DNA of 64,000 nt from Lysobacteraceae bacterium. Its GTDB lineage: Bacteria; Pseudomonadota; Gammaproteobacteria; Xanthomonadales; Xanthomonadaceae. The stretch is taken from positions 186,001 through 250,000 of the forward strand of contig JAEUPQ010000026.1 of the NCBI GenBank assembly GCA_016789405.1. The letters run 5' to 3'. A program made the translations under genes and the position numbers. Positions 16,977-25,979 of the stretch are shown here, piece after piece. How positions within the stretch are numbered: position 1 is the stretch's first letter; each line of letters begins with the position of its first letter. The notes under the pieces were generated by a model, which saw only the letters and a list, made by a program, of their open reading frames with translations, searched no databases and had not been told where the DNA came from.

Positions 16977-18059
16977 GTGGCAGTGAAAAAACCCGTGAAG
17001 AAGGCCGCGAAGGCCACCAAGCAACCCGCCAAGGCGGCCGCGAAGAAGACTGTGGCCAAGCCCGCTGCCAAACCGGCCGCGAAGGCTCCGGCCAAGGCTG
17101 CCAAGCCCGTCGCGAAGCCGGCGGCGAAGAAGGCCCCGGCCAAGCCGGCAGCGAAGCCTGTCGCCAAGCCCGCCGCGAAGACCGTGGCGAAACCGGCCGC
17201 CAAGAAGGCGGTCGCCAAGCCCGCAGCAGCCAAGCCGGCATCGAAGCCCGCAGCGAAGCCCGTGCCGGTCGCCAAGGCGCCCGCCAAGGTGGAATCGAAG
17301 GCGAAGGCACCCGCGAAAGCCCCGGCCCCGACGCCCGCGAAGGCCCCGGCCATGAAATCTCCCGCGCCAAAGCCGCCGAGCAAGGTCGAGGCCAAGCCTG
17401 CGGCCGCGCCCAAGGCCGAAGCGCCCAAGGCCTCCGCGAAGCCTGCCGCGCCTGTGAAGGCGGAGGCACCGAAGGCCGCAGTGAAGGCGTCAGCGCCGAG
17501 CAAGCCGACCCAGACGGCGGCTCCCGTGGCCGTGACGCCCCGTCCGGCTGCCGGCAAGGTCGCCGTGGCCGTGGCCTCGCGCCCGACTTCGCCGACCCCG
17601 AAGACGGAGTACAAGGTCGTGCCTTACAAGACTGACGAAGCCACCGGCCGTCCCATCGTTCCCCAGGGCTACAAGCCCGGTCCGGACGAGGAGTACATGA
17701 GTCCCCTCCAGCTCGAGTATTTCCGCCAGCGCCTGCTGCAGTGGCGTGCCGAGCTGATCGAAGAGTCGAAGCAGACCATCGAGAACCTCAAGGACGAAGT
17801 GCGCGACGTCGGCGACGACGCGGAACGCGCCACCCGCGAGACCGAGAATTCGCTCGAACTGCGCACCCGTGACCGCTACCGCAAGCTGATCGGCAAGATC
17901 GACAGCACGCTCAAGCGCGTCGACTCCGGCGAATACGGCTACAGCGTCGACTCCGGCGAGGAAATCGGCCTGCACCGTCTGGAAGCCCGCCTCACCGCGG
18001 AGCGCACCATCGACGAACAGGAGCGTTGGGAACACCTGCAGAAGCAGCAGGGCGATTGA
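16977..18059 (+). CDS. dksA: DksA-type RNA polymerase regulator with Lys/Ala/Pro-rich N-terminal tail
   Basis: 360 residues against about 150 for E. coli DksA. Residues 1 to about 225 are a histone H1-like run of KPAAK/KAPAK units. The DksA core starts near residue 241 (MSPLQLEYFRQRLLQWRAEL), with the coiled-coil tip acidic residues in EVRDVGDDAERATRETE. The C-terminal zinc-finger fold is present (EYGYSVDSGEEIGLHRLEARLTAERTIDEQERWEH), but none of the four zinc cysteines remains. GTG at 16977 (MAVKKPVKK) is the start: it follows GAAGGA and the promoter above. It should bind the RNAP secondary channel with ppGpp; the tail may bind DNA or RNA (inference). Confidence 0.88.
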   Translation: MAVKKPVKKAAKATKQPAKAAAKKTVAKPAAKPAAKAPAKAAKPVAKPAAKKAPAKPAAKPVAKPAAKTVAKPAAKKAVAKPAAAKPASKPAAKPVPVAKAPAKVESKAKAPAKAPAPTPAKAPAMKSPAPKPPSKVEAKPAAAPKAEAPKASAKPAAPVKAEAPKAAVKASAPSKPTQTAAPVAVTPRPAAGKVAVAVASRPTSPTPKTEYKVVPYKTDEATGRPIVPQGYKPGPDEEYMSPLQLEYFRQRLLQWRAELIEESKQTIENLKDEVRDVGDDAERATRETENSLELRTRDRYRKLIGKIDSTLKRVDSGEYGYSVDSGEEIGLHRLEARLTAERTIDEQERWEHLQKQQGD

Positions 18060-18079
18060 CCCGGCTCCCGAAGCTCACG

Positions 18080-18107
18080 AAAAACCCCGCGGAAACGCGG
18101 GGTTTTT
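18080..18107. terminator. Bidirectional intrinsic terminator, dksA / MFS gene
   Basis: Perfect 12-bp stem (18080-18091 with 18096-18107) around GAAA. Five T on the dksA side and five A on the other, so it can serve both convergent genes. Confidence 0.92.
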
Positions 18108-18134
18108 CTTTGCGTCTGATTCAGTCGCCGAGGC

Positions 18135-19436
18135 TCAATGCAGGTCCTTCAGGTTCAGCCTGCGCAACGTCGGCGCCCTGAGCGCCGTGAACGCGACCAC
18201 GCTCAGTGTGACGAAACCGCCCAGCACCACGGCATGGGCCAGGCCGAGCAGGCGCGCCATCGAGCCGGCGTAGAAGGCGCCGAGTTCGTTCGACGAGCTG
18301 ATGAAGATGCTGTTGATCGACGACACCCGGCCGCGCATGTGGTCCGGCGTGGCCAACTGCATGATCGTCGAGCGCAGCACCACCGAGACGCCGTCGAACA
18401 TGCCCGACAGCAGCATCAGCAACACCGAGAGCCAGAGCGTCTTCGACAGGCCGAAGCCGATGATGCACAGGCCGAAGCCGGCGACGGAGCCGAGCAGGAA
18501 GCGTCCGGCATGCTGCTGGATCGGCCTGCGCGCCAGCCACAGGCCGACCAGCACGGCGCCGGCGGCGGGCGCGCTGCGCAGCAGGCCCAGACCCATCTCG
18601 CCGGCATGCAGGATGTCCTTGCTGAAGGCCGGGGCGAGTGACACCGCACCGCCGAACAGCACCGCGAACATGTCCAGCGCCATCGCGCCCAGCATCACGG
18701 GCGTGCGGAACACGAAACGCAGGCCCTCGCCGATGCTTGCGAAGATCGGCGTGCGCTCGTGCGCCAGCGCCGGTTCGGTGGTGCGCAGCGTCGCCATCGC
18801 GACCGCGGCGGCCAGCGCCGCGATCGCGCCCAGCGCATAGGACCAGGCGTTCGGACCAGCCGAACCTTCGCCGTAACCGCCGACATGCTTCGCCAGCCAG
18901 ATCGCACCCGTGCCGATCACCGGGCCCAGCACCAGTGCGCCCTGGAACACGACGGCGCCGACGCTGGATGCGCGCGCGAACTGGTCGCGCGGCAGCACGC
19001 AGGCGAACAGGGTGTTGTAGACCGGGCCGAGGAAGGCGCGGACCATGCCGGTGAAGACGATCGCGGCGTAGATCAGCACCAGTCGCGCCCCGCTGTCGCT
19101 GGCATCGCCGAACAGCCAGCCGGCCGCGATCGGAACCAGCAACAGAGGCGTGATCGCCAGTCCGAGGCAGGCGATGGTGCCCAGGCGCCGCTTCGGCAGG
19201 TGGTCGACGAGATAGCCGGCGAACGGGGCGACGCAGAAGAACGGCAGCACTTCGGCCAAGCCGAGCAGGCCGAGCTTCCACGGGTCGCCGGTCAGGGTGT
19301 AGACGTGCCAGCCGACCGTCACCGCGACGATCTGGTACGACACCACCGTGAGCAGCCGATAGGCCATCAGCCGCACGACGGCGGGATGGCGCAGCGGCGA
19401 AGCGGTGGGAGTGTCGCCGGCGTCGCTCGCGTGCAT
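18135..19436 (-). CDS. MFS transporter
   Basis: 433 residues with 12 predicted hydrophobic segments. The loop between helices 2 and 3 is GYLVDHLPKRRLG, a variant of the MFS signature. A second copy LRSTIMQLATPDHMRGRVSSINSIF near helix 10 is typical of the enterobactin-exporter-like (EntS/MFS_3) branch. Substrate unknown. The gene is 12 nt downstream of sufE on the same strand. Confidence 0.85.
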   Translation of the reverse strand: MHASDAGDTPTASPLRHPAVVRLMAYRLLTVVSYQIVAVTVGWHVYTLTGDPWKLGLLGLAEVLPFFCVAPFAGYLVDHLPKRRLGTIACLGLAITPLLLVPIAAGWLFGDASDSGARLVLIYAAIVFTGMVRAFLGPVYNTLFACVLPRDQFARASSVGAVVFQGALVLGPVIGTGAIWLAKHVGGYGEGSAGPNAWSYALGAIAALAAAVAMATLRTTEPALAHERTPIFASIGEGLRFVFRTPVMLGAMALDMFAVLFGGAVSLAPAFSKDILHAGEMGLGLLRSAPAAGAVLVGLWLARRPIQQHAGRFLLGSVAGFGLCIIGFGLSKTLWLSVLLMLLSGMFDGVSVVLRSTIMQLATPDHMRGRVSSINSIFISSSNELGAFYAGSMARLLGLAHAVVLGGFVTLSVVAFTALRAPTLRRLNLKDLH

Positions 19437-19448
19437 GGGCGCGGTGGC

Positions 19449-19898
19449 TCAGTGCGCGACGCGCGCGCGCAGGGCGTCCCCGGCCCGTGCCTTGATGAAG
19501 GCCAGCAGCGCGGCCAGGCCGTTGCTGCGCGTGGGCGAGAGGTGCTTGGCCAGGCCGATGTCGGCGATGTAGGTGGTTTCGGTGGCGAGGATCTCGTCGG
19601 CGCTGCGGCCCGAGTAGACCCGTAACGCGAGGTAGACCAGGCCGGAGACGATGGCCGAGTCGCTGGCCGCCATGAAGTCGAGCTTCGCCGCATCACCGGA
19701 CGCGACGATCCACACCATCGACTGGCAGCCGTGCAGCCGGTGTTCCTCGGTCTTCAGTGCCTCGTCCATCGGCGGCAGCTTGCGGCCGAGGTCGATCAGG
19801 TACTGGTAACGCTCGGACCAGTCGCCGAAGAACGCGAATTCCTCGCGGATGGCGTCCTGGGCGGCGATGGCGGTGGGTTCGAGGGGGAAGGTGGTCAT
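19449..19898 (-). CDS. sufE: SufE-family sulfur acceptor protein
   Basis: 149 residues. SufE takes persulfide sulfur from the cysteine desulfurase SufS and passes it to SufB. The sulfur-carrying cysteine is Cys58 in HRLHGCQSMVW. The N-terminal FAFFGDWSERYQYLIDLGRKLPP and C-terminal SPTRSNGLAALLAFIKA are family-typical. No suf operon is nearby, so it may serve as CsdE-like partner. Confidence 0.9.
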   Translation of the reverse strand: MTTFPLEPTAIAAQDAIREEFAFFGDWSERYQYLIDLGRKLPPMDEALKTEEHRLHGCQSMVWIVASGDAAKLDFMAASDSAIVSGLVYLALRVYSGRSADEILATETTYIADIGLAKHLSPTRSNGLAALLAFIKARAGDALRARVAH

Positions 19899-19956
19899 CG
19901 GTCGCTTATTGTAGGAGCTGCGCGAGCCATGATGCTATTTTGGAGCAAAGCGCCGG

Positions 19957-20181
19957 CTATGCGGCAGCTGGCGGCTCGTCGCCGGGGTCTCGAAGTCGCG
20001 ACAGCGCGCGTCGCTCGATGTCACGAATGTGCTCCCTCAGGATGTTGAATTGCTCCGCAATGCTTTGCGTGCCTTGATCCGGGTCGATTCCGATCCCGAA
20101 TCGTTCGCGCAAGACTTCCTTTTCGCGCTCGGTCAGTCCCTCAAGAAGCCCGCGCAGCTCTTTTTCGAAGTCTTCGCTCAT
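19957..20181 (-). CDS. Stand-alone sigma-70 region 4 protein
   Basis: 74 residues. It consists only of LTEREKEVLRERFGIGID...SIAEQF.ILREHIRDIERRALSRLR, which aligns by eye with region 4.2 of RpoD/RpoH (LTxREAxVLRxRFGI, RERIRQIExxALxKLR). There is no region 2 or 3, and no signal or receiver domain. It could bind a -35 element, or contact the RNAP beta flap as an anti-sigma-like factor. It lies between cysS and sufE on their strand, 58 nt from sufE. A few acidic residues lead it (MSEDFEKELRGLLEG). Confidence 0.7.
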   Translation of the reverse strand: MSEDFEKELRGLLEGLTEREKEVLRERFGIGIDPDQGTQSIAEQFNILREHIRDIERRALSRLRDPGDEPPAAA

Positions 20182-20245
20182 GGCTTCATCCGGTGACCGG
20201 TATGCAGCCGACGCCATCGATCGTCGGCGGCACGGGAGACATCGA

Positions 20246-21640
20246 TCAGGCGCGCTTCCAGCGCACCCCTTGCGGCGTGTCTTCCAGCAGCACGCCTTCA
20301 TCGGCGAGCTGCTTGCGGATGGCGTCGGAGCGGGCGAAGTCGCGGTTCTTCTTCGCTTCGTTGCGCTCGTCGACCAGCGCCTGGATGCGTGCGTCGTCGT
20401 CGCCGGACGTACCACGCGCGAACCAGGCTTCGTGCGACTGCTGCAGCAGCGCGAGCGCAAGGCCTGCGCCGAGCAATTCGGACTTCAGTCGGCGGCGTTC
20501 GTTGGCATCCGTCGCCTTGCGCGCTTCGCCGGCGATACGGGCGAGTTCGGCCAGCGCCTGCGGCGTGTTGAGGTCGTCGCCGAGGCAGTCCTCGATGCTG
20601 GCCGGGATCACCGGTGTCGCATCGGCATCAGCAAGGTCGCGCAGTGTGCCGTACAGGCGGTCGAGCGTGCGGATCGACTGCTCGATCAGCGCATCCGACC
20701 ACTCCAGCGGCTGCCGGTAGTGCGCGGAGAGCAGAGCGTAGCGCAGGGCTTCCGGCGGCTGCTCGCGCACCAGGTCGTGCACGCGCTGGATGTTGCCGAC
20801 CGACTTCGCCATCTTGGCGCCGCCGAAGTTCAGCATGCCGTTGTGCATCCACCAGCGCGCGAAGGTCTTGTGGCTGCCGTCGGCGTGCTTGTGCGTGCAC
20901 TCGCTCTGCGCGACTTCGTTCTCGTGGTGCGGGAACTGCAGGTCGACGCCGCCGGCATGGATGTCGATGGTCTCGCCCAGATGGGCCTCGGCCATCGCCG
21001 AGCATTCGATGTGCCAGCCCGGGCGGCCGACGCTCCAGGGCGACTCCCAACCCGGCAGGCCTTCGGTCGAGGGCTTCCACAGCACGAAATCGCCCGGGTT
21101 GCGCTTGTACGGCGCCACTTCCACGCGCGCGCCGGCGAGCATTTCCTCGGGATCGCGACGCGAGAGCTTGCCGTAGTCCGGGAAACTATCCACCGCGAAG
21201 AGCACGTGGCCCTCGGCAGCGTAGGCGTGACCCTGGTCGATCAGGCGCTGGATCATCGCGATCATGTGCGGGATGTGCGCGGTCGCGGCTGGCTCGATGT
21301 CCGGCGCGAAGTCGCCGCTCACGCCGAGTGCCGCCATGTCGTCGCGATAGGCGGACGCGAACTTGTCGGTGATCGTCGAGATCGGCACGCCCTGTTCGAG
21401 GGCGGCGGCATTGATCTTGTCGTCAACGTCGGTGATGTTGCGGGCGTAGCGCAGCTTTCCGTAGCGGCGACGCAGCAGGGCGGCCAGGACGCCGAACACC
21501 ACCGGACCGCGTGCGTTGCCGATGTGCACGTAGTTGTAGACCGTGGGTCCGCAGACGTACAGCGTCGGGCCGGCCGCGGGGTCGAGGGGTTCGAACGCCT
21601 CGACCCGTCGGGTCAGGCTGTTGTAGAGATGCAGGCTCAT
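20246..21640 (-). CDS. cysS: Cysteinyl-tRNA synthetase
   Basis: 464 residues, normal class I length. Zinc Cys at residue 30 in [18 protein letters not shown] with HIGN at 39-42; zinc site completed by [10 protein letters not shown] and [15 protein letters not shown] ([11 protein letters not shown]) is present. The C-terminal [34 protein letters not shown] is complete. Divergent from the small exported protein gene with 114 nt between starts. Confidence 0.96.
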   Translation of the reverse strand: MSLHLYNSLTRRVEAFEPLDPAAGPTLYVCGPTVYNYVHIGNARGPVVFGVLAALLRRRYGKLRYARNITDVDDKINAAALEQGVPISTITDKFASAYRDDMAALGVSGDFAPDIEPAATAHIPHMIAMIQRLIDQGHAYAAEGHVLFAVDSFPDYGKLSRRDPEEMLAGARVEVAPYKRNPGDFVLWKPSTEGLPGWESPWSVGRPGWHIECSAMAEAHLGETIDIHAGGVDLQFPHHENEVAQSECTHKHADGSHKTFARWWMHNGMLNFGGAKMAKSVGNIQRVHDLVREQPPEALRYALLSAHYRQPLEWSDALIEQSIRTLDRLYGTLRDLADADATPVIPASIEDCLGDDLNTPQALAELARIAGEARKATDANERRRLKSELLGAGLALALLQQSHEAWFARGTSGDDDARIQALVDERNEAKKNRDFARSDAIRKQLADEGVLLEDTPQGVRWKRA

Positions 21641-21754
21641 CGTGAACGCGTGCGAGGGGGTGGGCCGATTCTAGCCGTTGCATCCCCCGCACGACAGCGC
21701 GCATTCAGCGTGGCGGCGACATCGGTCGGCTCGAAGCTCTACACTGGCCCGCTC

Positions 21755-22144
21755 ATGCGACCGATTCCTTCCGCCATCCTCCGCAGCGTCTGCCTGTCGT
21801 CGCTCATCGCGCTGTCCGCGGCGCACGCCGAGGACAAAGCCGGCCAGCAGGCGTCCAACGTCCGCACCGAATATGCCCAGGTCCTGCGCGTGCAGCCGGT
21901 CTACCAGACCCTGCGCGCCCAAGCCGTGGAGGAGCGCTGCGAAACGCCCTCCGAAGTCGGTGCCGCGGCCCGCCTCTGTCGTCCGGTGCGGGTGAGGAAG
22001 GAATTCCAGCGTCCAGTGGCCTACGACGTGGATTACATCCATCGCGGCGTGACTTACCGCTCGCGCCTGCCCATCGACCCCGGCAAGCGCCTGCGGGTGC
22101 GGATCACCGTCACACCCGATATCCCGCCCGGCGAACGGCGCTGA
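21755..22144 (+). CDS. Small exported protein (UmoD/glycine-zipper-protein-like, zipper absent)
   Basis: 129 residues with a signal peptide (MRPIPSAILRSVCLSSLIALSAAHA). The rest resembles the flanks of xanthomonad glycine-zipper 2TM proteins: YAQVLRVQPVYQTLR, two Cys (ERCETP and LCRPV), then VAYDVDYIHRGVTYRSRLPIDPGKRLRVRITVTP. The glycine zipper that normally sits between these parts is missing. Periplasmic; function unknown. Assignment from remembered family pattern. Confidence 0.7.
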   Translation: MRPIPSAILRSVCLSSLIALSAAHAEDKAGQQASNVRTEYAQVLRVQPVYQTLRAQAVEERCETPSEVGAAARLCRPVRVRKEFQRPVAYDVDYIHRGVTYRSRLPIDPGKRLRVRITVTPDIPPGERR

Positions 22145-22616
22145 TCCTCGCGGCCAGGCAGGCTGCATGGCGACATGAGTGATCGTCATGAGGCCCATGG
22201 TCGGTCGTCCCCGAGGAACGGCAGGTCTCGGGAAGCGCGTGTCCCGACAGCGAATGCGATGGATTTCGCGGATTCCGGGCTGGGCATGCAGCGCTTGCAC
22301 GCTTGTCGCCCGGAGCTTGCGATGCGGGACCTCCCGTGCGAGCATGCGCGCCCTATGAACACGTCCCCTTACCTCGGCGCCCAGCCGCTTGCGACGACCA
22401 GTGCCCGGATGGCCTCCGGCATGACCTCGCGCGCGCGCCGACCGGAACCCCACACGCCAGCTGGGTGATCCGGAGCTTCGTCGTTGCCAGAAAACGACCA
22501 CAAGAATCCACCGATCAGGCCCGGCTCCCCGCCGGGCCTTTTCTTTTGCGCCTTTCTTCTTCCCGAAACGCTTCCCCGCCATCCTCGCGCAGACCGCGCC
22601 CCCACCGAGACCTTCC
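22145..22616 (+). other. 472-nt gene-free leader upstream of the arginine operon
   Basis: No ORF here looks genuine. It contains a strong intrinsic terminator (22517-22539), 77 nt before the argF' start, far from the upstream gene end (22144). A short ORF from the ATG at 22357 to a stop at 22468 ends 48 nt before the terminator and includes an Arg-rich stretch (SRARRP near its end). This arrangement could be a transcription attenuator. I could not draw a convincing antiterminator. Confidence 0.4.
22517..22539 (+). terminator. Intrinsic terminator in the arg operon leader
   Basis: 9-bp perfect GC-rich stem (22517-22525 with 22531-22539), TCCCC loop, followed by TTTCTTTT. Located between the leader region and argF'. 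Either it ends transcription from the upstream gene or acts as an attenuator. Confidence 0.85.
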
Positions 22617-23621
22617 ATGAAGCACTTCTTGAACACCCAGGACTGGAGCCGCGCCGAACTCGACGCCGTACTCGTGGAGGCCGCCCGCTTCAAGCGCGAG
22701 AAACTGGGCGACCAGCTCAAGGGCAAGAGCATCGCGCTGGTGTTCTTCAATCCGTCGATGCGCACCCGCACCAGCTTCGAACTGGGTGCGTTCCACCTCG
22801 GCGGCCATGCCGTGGTGCTGGCGCCGGGCAAGGACGCGTGGCCGATCGAGTTCGAACTGGGCACGGTGATGGACGGCGACACCGAGGAGCACATCGCCGA
22901 AGTCGCGAAGGTGTTGAGTCGCTATGTCGACCTGATCGGCGTGCGCGCGTTCCCGAAGTTCGTCGATTGGGCCAATGACCGCCAGGACAAGGTGCTTGCC
23001 GCTTTCGCGAAGTATTCGACGGTGCCGGTGATCAACATGGAAACGATCACCCATCCCTGCCAGGAGCTGGCGCATGCGCTGGCGTTGCAGGAACACTTCG
23101 GCACCAGTGATCTGCGCGGCAAGAAGTACGTGCTCACCTGGGCCTACCACCCGAAGGCGCTGAACACCGCCGTGGCGAATTCCGCGCTGACCATCGCGAC
23201 GCGGATGGGCATGGACGTCACACTGCTGTGCCCGACGCCGGACTACATCCTCGACGAGCGCTACATGGGCTGGGCCGAGCAGAACGTCGCCGAGAACGGC
23301 GGTTCGTTGACCGTCAGCCACGACATCGACAGCGCCTATGCCGGCGCCGACATCGTCTACGCGAAGAGCTGGGGCGCGCTGCCGTTCTTCGGCAACTGGG
23401 AGCCCGAAAAGCCCATCCGCGACCAGTTCAAGCACTTCATCGTCGACGAGCGCAAGATGGCGCTGACCAACAACGGCGTGTTCTCGCATTGCCTGCCGCT
23501 GCGCCGCAACGTGAAGGCCACCGACGCGGTGATGGATGCGCCCTACTGCATCGCGGTGAACGAGGCCGAGAACCGCCTTCACGTGCAGAAGGCCGTGATG
23601 GCCGCTCTGGCGAAGCAATGA
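22617..23621 (+). CDS. argF': N-acetylornithine carbamoyltransferase
   Basis: Transfers carbamoyl phosphate to N-acetyl-L-ornithine, giving N-acetylcitrulline, the xanthomonad/Bacteroides variant of arginine synthesis. 334 residues. Carbamoyl phosphate motif SMRTR at 47-51, HPCQ at 146-149, and the loop [10 protein letters not shown] with the Trp that distinguishes acetylornithine transcarbamylases from ordinary OTCase. The Lys-containing [13 protein letters not shown] near the C-terminus is also of this type. First gene of the operon; argG follows at 26 nt. Confidence 0.93.
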   Translation: MKHFLNTQDWSRAELDAVLVEAARFKREKLGDQLKGKSIALVFFNPSMRTRTSFELGAFHLGGHAVVLAPGKDAWPIEFELGTVMDGDTEEHIAEVAKVLSRYVDLIGVRAFPKFVDWANDRQDKVLAAFAKYSTVPVINMETITHPCQELAHALALQEHFGTSDLRGKKYVLTWAYHPKALNTAVANSALTIATRMGMDVTLLCPTPDYILDERYMGWAEQNVAENGGSLTVSHDIDSAYAGADIVYAKSWGALPFFGNWEPEKPIRDQFKHFIVDERKMALTNNGVFSHCLPLRRNVKATDAVMDAPYCIAVNEAENRLHVQKAVMAALAKQ

Positions 23622-23647
23622 TTTCCCTTCCCCACGGAACGTCTTCC

Positions 23648-24862
23648 ATGAACCAGTCCAACGACATCGTCCTCGCCTTTTCCGGCGGCCTCGATACCAG
23701 CTTCTGCGTGCCCTACCTCAAGGAGAAGGGCTGGAACGTCCACACCGTGTTCGCCGACACCGGCGGCGTCGACGCCGACGAGCGCGCCTACATCGAAGCG
23801 CGCGCGCAGGAACTGGGTGTCGCTTCGCACGTCACCATCGATGGTGGTCCGGCGCTGTGGGACGGCTTCGTCAAGCCGTTCGTGCGCGCGGGCGAGGCCT
23901 ACCAGGGCCAGTATCCGCTGCTGGTGTCCGACCGCTACCTGATCGTCGACGCCACGCTGGCGCGCGCGAAGGAGCTGGGCACGAACGCCATTGCCCACGG
24001 TTGCACCGGCATGGGCAACGACCAGGTGCGTTTCGACCTGGCGGTGAAGGCGAGCGGCGATTACCGCATCGTTGCGCCGATCCGCGAGATCCAGAAGGAG
24101 CACACCCAGACCCGCGCCTACGAGCAGGCCTATCTGGAAGCGCGCGGCTTCGGCGTGCGCGCCAAGCAGAAGAGCTACACGATCAACGAGAACCTGCTGG
24201 GCGTGACCCTGTCCGGCGGCGAGATCGACAAGTGGGAAGCCCCGGGCGAGGGCGCGCGCGGCTGGTGCGCGCCGCGCGCCGAGTGGCCGGAGCAGGCGCT
24301 GCAGGTGTCGGTGCGTTTCGTCGAAGGCGAAGCCGTGGCCATCGACGGCGTGGCGCTTCCCGGTGCGCAGATCCTCGCCAGGTTGAACGCGCTGTTCGCG
24401 CCGTACGGCGTCGGCCGTGGCCTGTACACGGGCGACACCACCATCGGTCTCAAGGGCCGCATCGTGTACGAAGCGCCGGGTCTGGTCGCGCTGCTGGCCG
24501 CGCATCGTGCGCTCGAGGAAGCGGTGCTGACCAAGCAGCAGAACCGCTTCAAGCCCGAAGTCGCGCGCAAGTGGGTCGAACTTGTGTACGAAGGTTTCTG
24601 GCACGATCCGCTGAAGACCGACCTCGAAGCCTTCCTGGCGTCGTCGCAGTCGACCGTCAACGGCGAAGTGGTGCTGGAAACCCGCGGCGCCCGCGTCGAT
24701 GCCGTGGTCGTGCGTTCGCCGCATATCCTCAATGCCAAGGGCGCGACCTACGCGCAGTCGGCGGACTGGGGCGTCGAGGAAGCCGAAGGCTTCATCAAGC
24801 TGTTCGGCATGAGCAGCACGCTCTGGGCTGAAGTCAATGGTGGCGCCCATGGCGGCAAGTAA
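23648..24862 (+). CDS. argG: Argininosuccinate synthase
   Basis: Joins citrulline and aspartate with ATP. 404 residues. N-terminal PP-loop [11 protein letters not shown], then [12 protein letters not shown] and [15 protein letters not shown] (citrulline/Asp binding). Start at 23648 (MNQSND) follows ACGGAA; an in-frame ATG at 23618 overlapping the argF' stop would add ten residues. In this pathway citrulline comes from deacetylation of N-acetylcitrulline by the next gene. Confidence 0.95.
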   Translation: MNQSNDIVLAFSGGLDTSFCVPYLKEKGWNVHTVFADTGGVDADERAYIEARAQELGVASHVTIDGGPALWDGFVKPFVRAGEAYQGQYPLLVSDRYLIVDATLARAKELGTNAIAHGCTGMGNDQVRFDLAVKASGDYRIVAPIREIQKEHTQTRAYEQAYLEARGFGVRAKQKSYTINENLLGVTLSGGEIDKWEAPGEGARGWCAPRAEWPEQALQVSVRFVEGEAVAIDGVALPGAQILARLNALFAPYGVGRGLYTGDTTIGLKGRIVYEAPGLVALLAAHRALEEAVLTKQQNRFKPEVARKWVELVYEGFWHDPLKTDLEAFLASSQSTVNGEVVLETRGARVDAVVVRSPHILNAKGATYAQSADWGVEEAEGFIKLFGMSSTLWAEVNGGAHGGK

Positions 24863-24878
24863 GCCCGAGGCGACCAGG

Positions 24879-25979
24879 ATGCTCGACGACATCCTCAAGC
24901 ACCTCGAAGCCCTGGTGTCCTTCGACACCCGCAATCCGCCGCGCGAGATTTCGCCGGCGGGCGGCATCTTCGACTACCTCCGCGCCGAACTGCCCGGCTT
25001 CGAGTGCACGGTCACCGATCACGGCGCCGGCGCTGTGTCGCTGCTGGCCGTGCGCGGCACGCCGACGCGCGTGTTCAACGTTCATCTCGACACCGTGCCT
25101 TCGTCGGAAGCCTGGAGCGCCGATCCGCTGGCGCTGCGCGTGGCGGACGACAGGGCGATCGGCCTCGGTGCCTGCGACATCAAGGGCGCGGCGGCGGGCC
25201 TGATCGTCGCTGCGCGGCGCACGACCGGCGATGCGGCCTTCCTGTTCACCACCGACGAGGAAGCGAACGATCCGCGCTGCATCGCCGCGTTCCTCGCCAG
25301 CGACCACGGATTCAGCGAAGCGATCATCGCCGAGCCGACGCAGTGCGAAGCCGTCCTCGCGCACCGTGGCATCAGTTCGGTGCTGATGAAGTTCCGTGGC
25401 GCAGCTGGCCATGCTTCCGGGGCGAACGCGCTGCAGAGCAACGCGCTGCATCACGCGATGCGCTGGGGCGCCAGGGCGCTGGAGCTGGTGGAAGGCGAGT
25501 CGCACCGTCGCTTCGGTGGCCTCACCGGCCTGCGCTTCAATATCGGCAAGGTCGAAGGCGGCATCAAGGCGAATGTCATCGCACCCAGCGCCGAGGTGCG
25601 CTTCGGGTTCCGGCCGCTGCCCTCGCATGCCATCGACGAACTCCACGCGCGCTTCGGCGACTGTGCCGCCGCGGGTACGCTGGAGTCGTACCAGGAAACC
25701 TTCCGCGGTCCGTCGCTGCCGGCCGGCGATGTCGCCGATGCCGAGTCGCGGCGTCTGATGGCGCGAGACCTGGCCGACGAGCTCGGCCTGTCGATCGGCA
25801 ATGCCGTGGATTTCTGGACCGAGGCCTCGCTGTTCTCGGCCGCCGGCCTGACCGCCTTCGTCTACGGCCCGGGCGACATCGCCCAGGCGCATACAGCCGA
25901 CGAATGGGTGGCGCTCGACCAGCTCGAGCGCTACACCGCGTCGATCGTCCGCATCCTTGACGGAACCGCTTCGAAATGA
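24879..25979 (+). CDS. argE': N-acetylcitrulline (acetylornithine-type) deacetylase
   Basis: M20 family zinc peptidase-like deacetylase. In xanthomonads the enzyme in this position hydrolyses N-acetylcitrulline to citrulline. Seen: FNVHLDTVP (first metal site), [20 protein letters not shown], the substrate His in [13 protein letters not shown], and [18 protein letters not shown] (metal His). Start at 24879 is favoured by GAGG 9 nt upstream and by not overlapping argG; ATGs at 24849 and 24837 are in frame. Specificity for acetylcitrulline is inferred from the neighbouring argF'. Confidence 0.9.
   Translation: MLDDILKHLEALVSFDTRNPPREISPAGGIFDYLRAELPGFECTVTDHGAGAVSLLAVRGTPTRVFNVHLDTVPSSEAWSADPLALRVADDRAIGLGACDIKGAAAGLIVAARRTTGDAAFLFTTDEEANDPRCIAAFLASDHGFSEAIIAEPTQCEAVLAHRGISSVLMKFRGAAGHASGANALQSNALHHAMRWGARALELVEGESHRRFGGLTGLRFNIGKVEGGIKANVIAPSAEVRFGFRPLPSHAIDELHARFGDCAAAGTLESYQETFRGPSLPAGDVADAESRRLMARDLADELGLSIGNAVDFWTEASLFSAAGLTAFVYGPGDIAQAHTADEWVALDQLERYTASIVRILDGTASK

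Noticed and set aside
22175-22468. 97-codon frame in the arg leader
   Set aside because: No conserved feature or good ribosome site for a full gene; only its last part is discussed as a possible leader peptide.
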